DNA of 64,000 bases from Stomorhina lunata (Eukaryota; Arthropoda; Insecta; Diptera; Rhiniidae): NCBI GenBank assembly GCA_933228675.1, contig OW121740.1, positions 162,636,806-162,700,805 of the forward strand, given 5' to 3'. The position numbers were made by a program, and so were the translations under genes. Below, one piece after another: positions 49,156-60,515 of this stretch. Position 1 is the stretch's first letter. Every line of letters starts with the position of its first letter. The notes beneath the pieces were generated by a model, which saw nothing but the letters and a program-made list of their open reading frames with translations, had not been told where the DNA came from and did no database searches.

Positions 49156-51073
49156 TTCCTTGTGTGAATTTAAGCTTAAACTAGTCACCTCTTTTCTCAC
49201 AATGATTAGGGCTTTAAAGTAAATTGTTTAAAATTTTATAACAAATCAAACTGCATTTGAAATTTATCCATAATTTTAATTAAAATTGTTATTCCATCGA
49301 ATGGATGTTCATAATTGAATATTAAATTTTGCTCTAATTATTCATTTGGGTGCGGCATTATAAATTCAACTCTCAACTGGGGCTGGATGGATATACATAT
49401 GTACGTACATATTTACTTATGTAGAAATGTATTAAATGCGTGTATTGTGTATATTTTGGTGGGTAATATTTTCAGAAAAAAAAAAACTGGGTTAATGAAT
49501 TTATTACAACCAGGGATACGAAACAGAGTTTCATAATTAAACTGTTATTCTTCGTTAAAAAGGGAAACAAAAGGTAATTAACAATTAAAATAGAGAATTT
49601 AAGGGAAAGTTTTGGAAAAATTAGGATATTTTTTAAAACATTTTTGAAATTTGGCATAAAGAAAAATGTTCTAGTTCAAAAAATTTCTTTAGAAATCTTG
49701 CATAATTCTTAATGTTCTTAAAAAAAAAGAAAATTGTATAATTTCGCTTAAGATATCAAAGGTCATGCATCCCAAAAATTCGTTAAAGAGGAAAAAAAAG
49801 AAAAGTGTATTTGAAAACACTTAGCCTGAACACTTCAGATTCGTTTTGTATGCAAGGATATCAAACTCAAAAGGAAACTGGCAAAAATATAACAATAAAC
49901 TCCAAAATGAAAGAAAGAGCACAAGAGAGAAAGAGCCTAAAATGATACAAATGTCATTTACTGTTGTGTGATATTGTGTCATATTATACCGACAACTGCA
50001 GTTTATTCCCCCTTTTAATTTGTCGACAAAAAACACAAAAAAATCATCAATTTTTATATGAATCATCAGTTTTTTTTTACAACTTAATTATCTTTTTTTT
50101 AATTTATTGTTTACAGCAAAAAAAAAACACACATCATTATTATAATTTTTTATTTTATTAAAGCATAACAAAAAAAATTTAAATCTCTTGCTAATACACA
50201 TTCTAAGGGCAACAACAATAATCGGGATTCTCTCGTTTTCGTTGTATTTTTTTTTTTATTGTATCGAAAACCAGATGTAAACACTTGAAGCGAATTTATC
50301 CACAGCACAATAAAATAGCAACAGCAAAAACAACAGTTTTTTTTTGGAATTATGCCGCTTTATTTAGGGGTTTGTTAAGGGTACAGGAGCGAAAGAGACA
50401 ACACACGTGCTATCCCTGCACACTCCGGGTTTTTGAAGGCAATGACACATTGAACAACCACTTTTTGCGCGTTAGAGTAGCCGAACAGCACAAGACAACT
50501 GGGAATTGTTGTATGGATGGAAGGATGGACGGACGGACGACTGTTAGACATACAAAAGGTACGGAGAGATGTGCAGGCCGACCGCCTGTCAGGCAGGCAG
50601 GCAGTCGATGAGGCAAGCTATTAAGTCAGCACAAAACTTACATATGGAATGAGCGGAGATGGTTGGGAAAGTGAATTTAATGCATAAACAGAGATGCTAA
50701 TAAGAAGGAAAGTTGTATGTAGATTTTTTTAAGGTGGTTTCACAAAACGCTAGAATGGAGAAAAAGCACTAAAATTGCAATAGAAAATTGCTAAAAGAAA
50801 GAGCTTCTTGGTAAGGTTTTAAACAATGGACACCCATTTTGTATCGATGGTTTACTGAATTCATTTGTGGCAGTATTTCGTTCAAGTATGAGTTTAGGGC
50901 AAGGTTGACCAACTGGAGAGCGTTTTTAAATGATTGTGCTCTATCTTAAAAAGAGAATGTCCTCTGAGAATTGTATCTGCTGTATGTTTTGTTATTGTTA
51001 GTTTAGTATTTTTCAGAGACCGAATATTAATACTTTTAAAACAATATTTTCATATTTAAATCCATAAAAAAAT
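49156..51073. other. Unique upstream sequence with short GGAC and GGCA microsatellites
   Basis: No gene supported. GGATGGAAGGATGGACGGAC lies at 50515 onwards and CAGGCAGGCAGGCAG at 50590-50604. The latter two are inside the least AT-rich patch of the region (about 50380-50620), which has overlapping chance frames on both strands. Sequence near 50285 (GAAGCGAATTTATCC) resembles that at 57956 and could be shared leader-type or repeat sequence. Confidence 0.4.
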
Positions 51074-51859
51074 AAGTAAGAAAGTACTATAGTCGGTCAA
51101 GCCCGAACATACTATACCCTTCACCACTAATGTCAAAGGTGTTCTTTTTCCTGTATAAAGACAAATATTTCCTAAATTTTGCCATCATACAAACATATTC
51201 TCGAAACGTATACCTTTAAGCTGTTTCCGTCATTTGGACTTATATGAGAGCTAGGGTCAAATGTGGACCGATTATCCCGAAATTTGGTAAATTGATTACA
51301 GTCATTACAAAAATTATGTATGCAAAAAATAAACTTAAAATTCTCATTGTCTTCGGATTTAGGAGGAGTTTTAGTGAATTTTATCTCATTTAGTGCGTTT
51401 TGATAAAAGAGTTTGTATGGGAGCTATGGTCAAATGTGGACCGATTTTAACGAAACTTGGTACAGTAATTTAGGTTTACATAAGCAGTATTTGTTTAAAA
51501 TTTAATGAAAAAATATTGATTTTTGTGGCCAATATATCAATTCCGGGAAGTGGGATCTATGGGAGGTACCATAAATAATGGACCGATTTTGATGAATTTC
51601 AATTGTCATGAATTTCATGGTCATCAAAAAAATGATCTGTGCCAAATTTCATCAAATTATCTTTAGAATTGCGACCTGTAGTTTGATTACAAGGTTTACA
51701 TGAGGGTCCAGGCAGCCGTCCAGCCAGACGGACGGACGGACATCGCTAAATCGACTCAGAAAGTGATTCTAAGCCTATTGGTATATTAAATTGTGGATCT
51801 AAGACAAATATTTCTAAGCGTTACATACATCAGCACAAACTATGGTGGTAAAGGGTATA
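51074..51859 (+). mobile_element. mini-me/DINE-like non-autonomous element, copy A
   Basis: A ~786-bp element starting AAGTAAGAAAGTACTATAGT then CGGTCAAGCCCGAACATA. It ends in the hairpin-like ACTATGGTGGTAAAGGGTAT. Near the 3' end the (GGAC)n microsatellite is followed by ATCGCTAAATCGACTCAGAA, matching what I recall of the conserved core plus GTCY microsatellite of dipteran mini-me/DINE-1 repeats. The body repeats phrases such as GGGTCAAATGTGGACCGATT. No coding capacity. The same element recurs at 56.1 and (inverted) 61.4 kb. Confidence 0.8.
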
Positions 51860-52445
51860 ACAATCATTGAGGTTTAAAAAATATAAAAAATCCCTCATGA
51901 TTTTTATTTGTTCGAAAAATGTTGTTTCTTTTTTCAATCCGATGAAAATAAAATATAAAAAAAAAAATAGTTTAGGATATTTATCAGTGCAGTTCAAAAT
52001 AATTTTCATCTTTTTTCATCCGATAAAAATAAATTTTGATAGAAAAAATTCAAATTTTATTTCTGTATTTGTCCGGGTATAAAGCATTTTTAGGACGTTT
52101 AAATAACAATAAATTAAATTATTGTTGCAAATTTTATATTAAAATGGGTTTGGGCAACAAATGGTAGTTGTCTAGATGCGTTTGAAACGTTTAAAAGTTT
52201 AATTTCTTTAGAAATAGCGACGCGAATCAAAGAAACCAAAAAATAGTTCCCATTAGAACTATTATCTTTAACTTCGATGTCCTAAAACATTGCAATAAAT
52301 TGAAAAAATATTCATATGTACATTCATGGTTGAAAATTTTGAAATTTTATAAAAATTTTATTTTTTCAAGTTCAAAAATAAAACAATCAATAAAATATAT
52401 TTTTTTCGGATATTTATCGTTATAGATATTTAAAATTTTCATCAT
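51860..52445. other. Unique AT-rich sequence
   Basis: No gene or repeat recognised between the mini-me-like element and the family-3 MITE. Confidence 0.45.
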
Positions 52446-52680
52446 GAGGCATGTGATGGAAAACGATCGTTTTCAAATCGATCGATTTCAGATATATTTT
52501 TGAGATAATTTCCCAAAAAATATATATTTTCCCAAAAGACTTAAACCAAATAAAAGATAAGATATCAATCAAAAGGGTTAAGCCTAAATTTTCATTTTTT
52601 TTGGGAAATAACCGAAAATTATCTCAAAAATATATCTAAAATCAATCGATTTAAAACGATCGTTTTCCTTCACATACCTG
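52446..52680. mobile_element. MITE-like palindromic element, family 3, copy 2
   Basis: A 235-bp relative of the 38029 element. It shares GCATGTGATGGAAAACGATC, GTTTTCAAATCGATCGATTT and the inverted right end CGTTTTCCTTCACATACCTG. The right arm has lost part of the palindrome (AATCAATCGATTTAAAACGA). An internal duplication around TTTCCCAAAAAATATATATT shortens the left arm's TTTTCGGTTA block. Confidence 0.8.
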
Positions 52681-52929
52681 ATATTTATATTTTAAATATA
52701 TATCCCTCTTTTATATTTTTCGATCGAAATGAAAATAAATTTTCATCGGCAATGATATTTATACTTGATGGATTTAAAAAATAAAACGATCTCCGGTTTC
52801 TGGTATTTTTATATTTTCGAAAAGCACAAGTTTTCTTGTTTTATGTAAATTGTTTTTATTCCCCTTCCACGCAAATAATGGCCAACCTTTGTTTAGTACC
52901 TCATAAACTCAGTCGAAATATGTTGATGC

Positions 52930-54680
52930 TAAGCTTAAGCTTGTACTGCAAGATCGTTATTCAATTTATCGGGAGATTAAGGTGGCTTTATCACCAGAGC
53001 TAAGAGAGAAGCATTCAGGTTTTCGATCATAGAAATCCTACATATTAATAGTCAAAGAGTGGTTGCAAAACAATATGGAATGGAGATCCCCATGAATTTA
53101 GTTTATTTTTAATAGATTTTGAAAAAGCGTTTAATACTATCTCTATATATGAGCAACACTGGCATGTAAAGGCGTTCCTGATAAGCTAGTCAACCTCATA
53201 AAAGGTCTATATAAAATCCTGAATTTAAAGGTGTGAGGCAGAGGTGCATTATGTCTCCATTGGTCTTTAAAATTGTCCGGGATATTGTTATAAGAGAAGC
53301 CCTTACAGAAGAACGAGGAATAATGAGGAGTCTCGGTTGTGGACTAGTGGAACTAAACTAAGCTGGCGAAATCTGTTTCATTATTCACAACTAAACAGAT
53401 ATGTCAAATCAAGTAGTCAGCGTTGTCACTGCCAGGACAAAACTTAAAATAAATGTGGCAAAAACGAAGGTCCAAAAAATGAACTGTTATACATCCAGGA
53501 CTTTAAACTTTAACGACAGTACCATAGAAGACGTGGATCACTTAAGCTATCTAGGCAGTATTAAAACCTACTTCGGCGGATCCTGCATGAAGAATCGCAT
53601 AAAGTCTGCAAAGCGAGCATTTGAAAGATTGGCCAACGTCTGGAAATCAACTGCATTTTCAACAAATGTCAAAATCTGAATTTTTAATTTAAACATTTAG
53701 TCTACGTGTATTAATATATAAATACGAGCCCATCAAAGCTGAGCCACGTGATCTAAATGCTGTAAAGGTGTTTATAAATAGAAAATAAGAGATTTCTAAA
53801 AATATTCTAACCAGATTCAATACCAGACGCCCTATGCTCCACTGGGAGTCAGGGATAACAGAAGAAGATTCAATACCAAATATTAATGTATGGTCATAAA
53901 CAAATGAAATTCCTATTGATCATGAAATTAAACTACATTAATGGAACTGGATTAGCCAAACACTGCGATAGTCACATAACGATACAGCCCATACTGCAAT
54001 AAACTGGAGCCTGCAAGGTAGCCAACGAATAGACAATTGCGGCTACTCAAAACATATTTGTGACAACGGGGTATGATAATTAAATATGGATTTATATTAA
54101 TGAGTCCGAAAGTAAACAGAAATTTACTGTATGAGTCTTTCAAGAAGAGCAAATTCCAACAAAAGTCATTCGTGCTCGAAATACTTTGAAATACGACTAA
54201 AAACGTCTATTTAAGGAGTCATCCGCAGTATAGTTCTGATTGATCACCTCAAATATGGAATAAGTTCTTCAGTCTTCCTTTTGGGTGAAGTAGAAAGATG
54301 TAGGTGATGTTGGATACCAAGCAACTATTGGTCTTAGCTTGGTAAGCCCAGATTTATCTCGGTTATCCTTCATTTCAACTTTGAACACTCCCATCGTAAA
54401 CTACGTTAACACCCCTTCCATAAGAACGATAAAAAAATAAAACGATAAAAAATGGGTTACTAGTACGTCGGGCTAGTAACCCAATCCTGGTCAAAACAAT
54501 TACTATGAAAAAACAGGATGTCTAAAGCTTAGATGGAAAGACCAAGTAGGGAAAAATCTCTCAAAGCTTGGTCCACGAAATTTGAAAATATGCGCTCATA
54601 GAATTCTAAAATATGCTTGGCCTTTGATCTAAACAGGTTGTAAATACGGGCCATTTAAGTAAGTAAGTAGAAAGAATTAT
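52930..54680 (+). pseudogene. Decayed RTE-like LINE reverse transcriptase
   Basis: Broken plus-strand frames follow an RTE/BovB-type reverse transcriptase. REKHSGFR lies near 53010. NGDPHEFSLFLIDFEKAFNT (about 53080-53140) carries the first catalytic Asp. KGVRQRCIMSPLVFKIVRDI lies at about 53230-53290. The open stretch 53401-53679 has LKINVAKTKVQKMN and IEDVDHLSYLGSIKTYFGGS. The C-terminal KLRWKDQVGKNLSKLGP lies at about 54530-54580. The YADD box region (53360-53400) is damaged. It ends in an AAGTAAGTAAGTAG tail at about 54658-54671, like the short microsatellite tails of RTE elements. There are many stops and indels, so it is a dead copy. Confidence 0.8.
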
Positions 54681-54779
54681 AAAAATCCGAATCCTCATTT
54701 TCTATTTTAGCGAATATTTATCCAAAGTGCAATAAATAGCTTTTATAGACATGTCTGATACTATTATTTTAAAACTCAT

Positions 54780-55700
54780 TAATTTTCAATTATAACGATC
54801 AAAATGGACTGCGAAATTATAAAAAAGCCTAGATTAGAAGGTAGAAAAGTTCCAAGAAATATTGGTAAGGCAAAAAAGTCAAGAAATTCTTGTCAAGAGT
54901 TCCTAAAACTTCGATCGGTCGTATAGTGATATACTCTAATAGTTTTGTCTACAGAGCCAAAGCTTATGCTAGACTGAAGATATACAAAGTTCAGAAAGTT
55001 TCAGATCGCAATTTTATAAAAAAACACACCTGTTGTGTTATGGATGACGAAACATATGTACGGTCAAACTTTTCTTAACTTCCCGGCCAAGATTTTTGTG
55101 TTGTTGATGAACGGGAATGTTCGGAAAGAATTCCGGACAAAAAACAATCCAAATTCCCAAAGATATTTCTCGTGTGGCAAGCTATTTGCAATTGCGATAA
55201 AAGAAGCTAAGCATTTGTGACATCAGGCACGATAGACACAGAAATTTATATAACGGAGTAGCTACAAAAACAGCTATTACCTTACAGTGTCCCGATTTGG
55301 CATCATGATATAATGGAAAAAAGGCAGTTGAGTGGTATTCGAAGAATAATGTCGTATTTGTAATATGAGAGGCAAATCCACCTAACTGTCCAGAACTTCG
55401 GTTTGTGAAAAGGTACTGGGCTCTTGTAAAAGAGCAATTGAAGGAAAGGTGCCCCAGAACATATCCGATTTTAAGCGTAGGTGGTCTGCCTCCCCCAAAA
55501 AAAGTTAACAGAAGCAACTATAAAATCTTTAACGGAAGGACTTCCGAAAAAAGTCAATAATATCATAAATACCAAATAAGAAATCAACATTTTAATGTTA
55601 AACGAATTTGCACAATATGCCAATAAATTTTAATATTTCGAATAGTTTTTATATTGCACGGTTTGAGTTTTATTTAAAAACTACAAATTTCATTCGGAAC
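54780..55700 (+). pseudogene. Tc1/mariner-type transposase remnant, second family
   Basis: Plus-strand frames with stops and shifts. AKAYARLKIYKVQKVSDRNF lies at about 54955-55010. CVMDDETYV (55030-55060) carries the first catalytic Asp. FPKIFLVWQAIC then FVTSGTIDTEIYITE follow at 55155-55260. VPIWHHDIM replaces the usual Trp-Pro-Asp-x-Ala-x-x-His, so the second catalytic site looks lost. NPPNCPELRFVKRYWALVK lies at 55375-55430 in shifted frame, then KKVNRSNYKIFNGRTSEKSQ. The 3' end carries TTTTTATATTGCACGGTTTG (55649 onwards), which recurs at 60454 and, inverted, at about 62885. This is a degenerate autonomous copy of a family present at least three times in the window. Confidence 0.78.
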
Positions 55701-55774
55701 ATGGTTGATATACCTACGACCACTGCGAAAAAAAAATAATGAGTCAGTTGCAAAAAATTCATCCTATCTTTTAC

Positions 55775-55960
55775 CAAAGACTCTAAAATATAAAGATGTT
55801 GCACTTCTATAAATTGATTTGCCGCATGGTCGTTTTTAAAAGTCCCACATGAAAAAGAGTATGCCGCTTTTATTTTATTTCGGAAACAACTTATGAAGAC
55901 GATTATCCAATGAGAGAAAGTTAAGGCACACACACGTGCTTTATATTATAGGGTCTTTGC
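55775..55960. mobile_element. Short inverted-repeat element (TIR AAAGACTCTAAAATATAAAG)
   Basis: Starts CAAAGACTCTAAAATATAAA and ends with the complementary TTTATATTATAGGGTCTTTG. The interior has GATTTGCCGCATGGTCGTTT and GGCACACACACGTGC. Related sequence, mostly inverted, is found at 62620-62860 and 63290-63390. Possibly a MITE of about 185 bp next to the transposase remnant. Confidence 0.55.
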
Positions 55961-56119
55961 TTTTACATTGGTTAGGATGATCTAACGACATATGTATAAT
56001 AACAATAGAAATTCCGTACGATGCTAACTTACCACTGATACTGTGCGATATGACCCCGTGAGAATTTTTTTTTATAGAGATTTCTTAAGTCGCAGTAAAA
56101 ACAGAAAGTCAAAAGTAAC

Positions 56120-56882
56120 AAGTAAGAAAGTGCTATAGTCGGTCAAGCTCAACCATACGATACCCTTCACCACTAACGTCAAAGGTGTTTTTTTCCTGTC
56201 TAAAGACAAATATTTGCTATATTTTGATGTCATAAAAAAACTTTCTCAAAACTTATATATTTAAGCTGTTTCCGTTATTTAGAACTTATATGAGAGCTAG
56301 GGTCAAATGTGAACCGATTATCTCAAAATTCGGCAAATTAATTACAGTTTTCACAAAAATTATGTGTGCAAAAAATAAACTTGAAATTGTCATTATCTTT
56401 AGATTTACGAGCGTTTTAGTGATTTTTGTCTCATTTAGTGCGTTTTGACACAAGGGTTTGTATGGGAGCTATGGTCAAATGTCGACCGATTTCAACGAAA
56501 TTTAGTACAGTGGTTTCAGTTTACATAAGCAGTATTTGTTTTGAATTTAATGAAAAAATATTTATATTTGTGGCCAATATATAAATTCCGGGAAGTGGGA
56601 CCTATGGGAGGTACCATAAATAATGGACCGATTTGGACGAATTTCAATAGCCATGGTCCCATTATCAAAAAAATCATCTGTGCCAAATTTCATCAAATTA
56701 TCTTAAGAATTGCGACCTGTAGTTTGATTACAAGGTTTACATGGGGGTCCAGCCAGCCAGACGGACGGACGGACGGACATCGCTAAATCGACTCAGAAAG
56801 TGATTCGAAGTCTATTGTTATACTTAAAGGTGGGTCTAAGACAATTATTTCTATGCCACCACCTATGGTGGTGAAGGGTATA
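56120..56882 (+). mobile_element. mini-me/DINE-like non-autonomous element, copy B
   Basis: Same element as the one starting at 51074, in the same orientation. It begins AAGTAAGAAAGTGCTATAGT, with (GGAC)4 at about 56761-56778, the core ATCGCTAAATCGACTCAGAA, and the 3' hairpin CCACCACCTATGGTGGTGAA then GGGTATA. Length differs from copy A by small indels. The open frame at 56541-56786 is accidental and inside the element. Confidence 0.8.
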
Positions 56883-58000
56883 AAAATGAATTTAATGAAT
56901 TTAACACAAGAAGTTCGAAGAAGCTTGAAGGCTTTGAATCTTATTCTCGGATAAGTTGTTAGTTGTGAAAAAATGACTTATCAAAGCGTTTTTAGGCAAG
57001 AAATAGGTTTTTAAAAACAAATGATTAAGGATCACAAGCTATGAATTTAATATTTTTAAACGGCATATTTCCATTTTATAAAATTTTATATTTTAGTGCT
57101 TTTTGCAGTTACAATTTTCCAATAAAATTGAATCTAAATCACTTTTGCTAAAGAATTTATATTGCATTTCTGTAAACTTTATCATTTATTTATCACATTT
57201 TGTTTGTTAGCTAAGTTTTTCTTTCATTTTTGTTTTTAATTTTATAAAATATTTTAAAAAACTTTCTTTTACACTTTCCATACAAAAAAAAAAAGATAAA
57301 AAATCACCAAGTTGACAACACTTTAAGCTGCTGGCTGGCAGCAGTTTTTATTGATTTGTTGCAAGAAGATACAACACAAAAAACACATTGAAAATGAGAA
57401 ATACAGCAACAACAATAGAGCACATACAAAAAAAACCTTTGAACATATACCAAAATAAGGCACGGCCTAATTTAAGATTTTTCTTCATACAACTTTTTTT
57501 TTTTATTTCACATTTTTTTACTTTTAGGAATTCGAAATTTTACACATTTTTTCTTGATTTAACACAAAAAATTTGAAAATCTTCTGTTTGTATTTAAAAA
57601 CACTTTGTTTTAGTCACATATTTAACTTTGGAAATTCATACAATTTTAAACTCCTGTATCCATGTTTCAATCTGAAATGCCTTTTTTCTGCTTCGTGCTG
57701 CCTCTTCCACTGCGATGAGTGTTTTTTTTTTGTTTTTGGACTCACTAAAACCTTTGCACTGTCTTAATTTTATTAGTATTCCATGTTTTCTTTTTTAGGT
57801 TTTTCGTTTTATTATTCAATTATTTAAAAGTTATTGTCAATTTGATTTAATTAACTTAATTTCTAGTTTAGTAATTCTAAATTTTCGGTTTTTATTTGTA
57901 GACTTTTTCACTGTTTTTTGCCAGACTCAGACTAAGTCTCTCGACATAAACTATTGAAGCGAATTTGTATTTAGTAAAATAAATTTATTTTTTTTTCGTT
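56883..58000. other. Unique AT-rich upstream sequence
   Basis: No gene recognised. T-runs dominate the plus strand from about 57200. Two 60-codon frames (57388-57767) are Phe-rich low complexity. Confidence 0.45.
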
Positions 58001-58330
58001 CTCTGCTTTGTTTGTATCTTCTTTCTTTTTTGGGTTCCTTCGCTTTCTCGTTTGCGTTTGTATCTATAAGTTTGCAGGGTTGTATTTTGTATTTTTCGGT
58101 GTCTCCATTTTACCTGCCTTCGCTTTTCATCTCAGTTTATTGCGGCGAATTTATCTGTCTGCTACTTTTGTTTTGCTTTTGTTGTTTTGTTTGTGTGTTG
58201 CCGTTCTTTCAGTCTTACTGTCTGTCTGTCTTCTTATCGGTGCTTTTTTTTCTATTTGAAATTTTCTTGTTTTCTTCTTCGCTTTCGTTGTGTATTTTTC
58301 GTTTCTTTGGTTTGTGTATATTTTTGAGAA
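58001..58330 (-). promoter_or_regulatory. Candidate non-coding leader exon for Ptp99A (speculative)
   Basis: On the minus strand this stretch is strongly A/C/G-rich and T-poor (for example ACAAACGCAAACGAGAAAGC, CAAAACAACAAAAGCAAAAC), a composition common in fly 5' leaders. It includes a possible donor GGCAG|GTAAAATG near 58113. It lies on the correct strand, 13.5 kb upstream of the first coding exon. No TATA or Inr could be fixed and no transcript evidence is available. It could equally be ordinary purine-rich intergenic DNA. Confidence 0.2.
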
Positions 58331-58879
58331 ATTAGGTAAAATGAGATACATTTGAAAGATAATAAACAACAAAAATAAAAACATGAAGTTGAGGGTAATG
58401 AAGAATAAGAGAATAACACGTGAAGCTGTGTTTAGTAAACATTAAAATGCGGGGGTTTTTCAAGTTACATTTGTATGAAAAAAAAAAAAAAAAATGTTAA
58501 CCAAAATTTGTTCATTCGAACCATAGTGTAATAATGAAAGTGATATCAAGAGCCCAGCTGATGAATTCGCCTTGAAATTTTACATACAAAAATTTGACAA
58601 AATGTAAGCAAAACTACAAGAACAATATGGGGTTTCATTTTGTCATGTTGTATTTGTTGTATTCTTACCACCACCTGTAATGAATTCGCCTTGATTCGAA
58701 CAATTTTATTAAAATTTGACTTTATACAAAACTTCAACAAATTTTAGTTGATATAAAAATTTTCAAAAAAATTACTCTAAATTCGGACCTAACTTCAATT
58801 TCCAAACAGGGACGTGAGAATAGGGTAGATTTTAACTCCCGTTAATACCCAATGCCCTTTACAAAAAGATGTAACACTC
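58331..58879. repeat. Intergenic segment with a 122-bp-spaced direct repeat
   Basis: GATGAATTCGCCTTGA at 58560 and AATGAATTCGCCTTGA at 58680 are direct repeats, each followed within about 20-40 bp by AAAATTTGAC. They may mark the ends of a small element. The rest is featureless. Confidence 0.4.
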
Positions 58880-60325
58880 AGGCAAATTTTTCGATAAAAA
58901 TTAATTTTTATAAAAAATTTTTCGATAAAAATATTTTTCTGTGAAAATTTTTGATAAAAATATTTTTCTATCAAAAAATTTATTAAAAAAAAAAAACAAT
59001 TTTTTTTGATGAAATCATTTTCTATAGAAAAATTGTTGATAAAAAACATGGAATATAGAAACATTTTTGGTAAAAAATTTTTGATAAAAAAATTTTTGAC
59101 AAAAAAATTTTCTATAGAAAAATTTTTGATAAAAAGATTTTCTATAGAAAAATTCTTGATAAAAAATTTTCTACAGAAAAATGTTTGATAAAAAAAATTT
59201 CTATAGAAAAATTTTTGTTAAAAAAATTTTCCATAGAAAAATTTTTGATAAAAAAACTTTTGTAGAAAAATTGTTGATAAAAAAATTTCTATAGAAAAAT
59301 TTTTGATAAAAAAATTTTCTAACGAAAAATTTTTGATAAAAAAAATTTTCTATAGAAAAATTTTTGATAAAAAAATTTTCTATAGAAAAATTTTTGTCAA
59401 AAAAAATTTTCTATAGAAAAATTTTTGATAAAAAAATTTTTGACAAAAAAATTTTCTATAGAAAAATTTTTGATAAAAAAAATTTTTTATAGAAATATTT
59501 TTGAAAACAAATTTCTGTAGAAAAATTTTTGATAAAAAAAATTTCTATAGAAAAATTTTTGATAAAAAAATTTTGTATAGAAAAATTTTTGATAAAAAAA
59601 TTTCTATAGAAAAACTTTTGATAAAAAAATTTTCTATAGAAAAACTTTTGATAAAAAAATTTTCTATAGAAAAATTTTTGATAAAAAATGTTTTCTATAG
59701 AATTTTCTATAGAAAAAATTTTGATAAAAAAATGTTCTATAGAAAAATTGTTGATAAAAAATTTTCTAAAGAAAAATTTTTGTTAAAAAAATTTTCTATA
59801 GAAACATTTTTGATAAAAAATTTTCTATAGAAAAACTTTTGATAAAAAAATTTTCTATGGAAAAACTTTTGATAAAAAAAAACTTTTTATAGAAAAATTT
59901 TTGATAAAAAAGTTTCTATAGAAAAAATTTTTGTTAAAAAAATGTTCTATAGAAAAATAGTTGATAAAAAATTTTCTATAGAAAAATTTTTGATAAAAAA
60001 ATTTCTATAGAAAAATTTTTGATAACAAAATTTTCTATTGAAAAATTTTTGATAAAAAAATTTTCTATAAAAAAATTTTTGATATAAAAATTTTCTGTAG
60101 AAAAATTTTTGATAAAAAAAATTTTAATAAAAAAAATTTTTATAGAAAAATTTTTTAATTTTTTGGAAAATTTTTTTATCAAAAATTTTTCTATAGAAAA
60201 TTCTTTTATCAAAAATTTTTCTATAAAAAATTTTTTTATCAAAAAATTTTCTACAGAAAATTTTTTTTTGATAAAAAAATTTTCTATAGAAGAATTTTTT
60301 ATAAAAATTTTTTTATTCTGTTCTC
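58880..60325. repeat. 30-bp CTATAG minisatellite (array K) with strand switch
   Basis: About 47 units of TTTTTGATAAAAAAA then TTTTCTATAGAAAAA. Because many units are 30 bp, some reading frames stay open as Lys/Phe/Ile-rich decapeptide repeats on both strands; these are not genes. At about 60165 the spacer orientation flips to TTTTTTATCAAAAATTTTTC, so the last ~130 bp are inverted relative to the rest. Confidence 0.95.
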
Positions 60326-60389
60326 TTTGTGCCGCCCTCTGCATATAATTTAAGAAAGTTAGTAACTCAAATGGTCACTCGGGTGGGTA

Positions 60390-60515
60390 TTCGTAAAGCA
60401 AAGGTTAAATGAATTTAAACAATATGCCAATAAATTTACATATTTTGAATAGTTTTTATATTGCACGGTTTAAGTTTTATTTAACTTAATGCAACTACAA
60501 ATTTCATTCGGAACT
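60390..60515 (+). mobile_element. 3'-end fragment of the second Tc1/mariner-type family
   Basis: ATGCCAATAAATTTACATAT then GAATAGTTTTTATATTGCAC match 55617-55655. The flank GCAACTACAAATTTCATTCG also matches the sequence after the 55.6-kb copy, so the homology continues beyond the transposase 3' UTR. Solo end or internally deleted copy. Confidence 0.65.

Noticed and set aside
49315..50616. Short frames around the GGAC/GGCA microsatellites, one ending MDGRMDGRTT
   Set aside because: Frames run through simple repeats on both strands and have no domain or splice support.
58008..58335. Two overlapping hydrophobic frames (83 and 107 codons) resembling membrane proteins
   Set aside because: The hydrophobicity comes from T-rich codons of a low-complexity stretch. 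Two frames overlap in the same place, with no conserved motif.
59006..60344. Open frames of 60-122 codons on both strands encoding (K/I)KFSIEKFLI-type repeats
   Set aside because: They arise because the minisatellite unit is 30 bp, a multiple of three, and its frames lack stops. They occur on both strands, have no other coding signal and break wherever the unit length changes.
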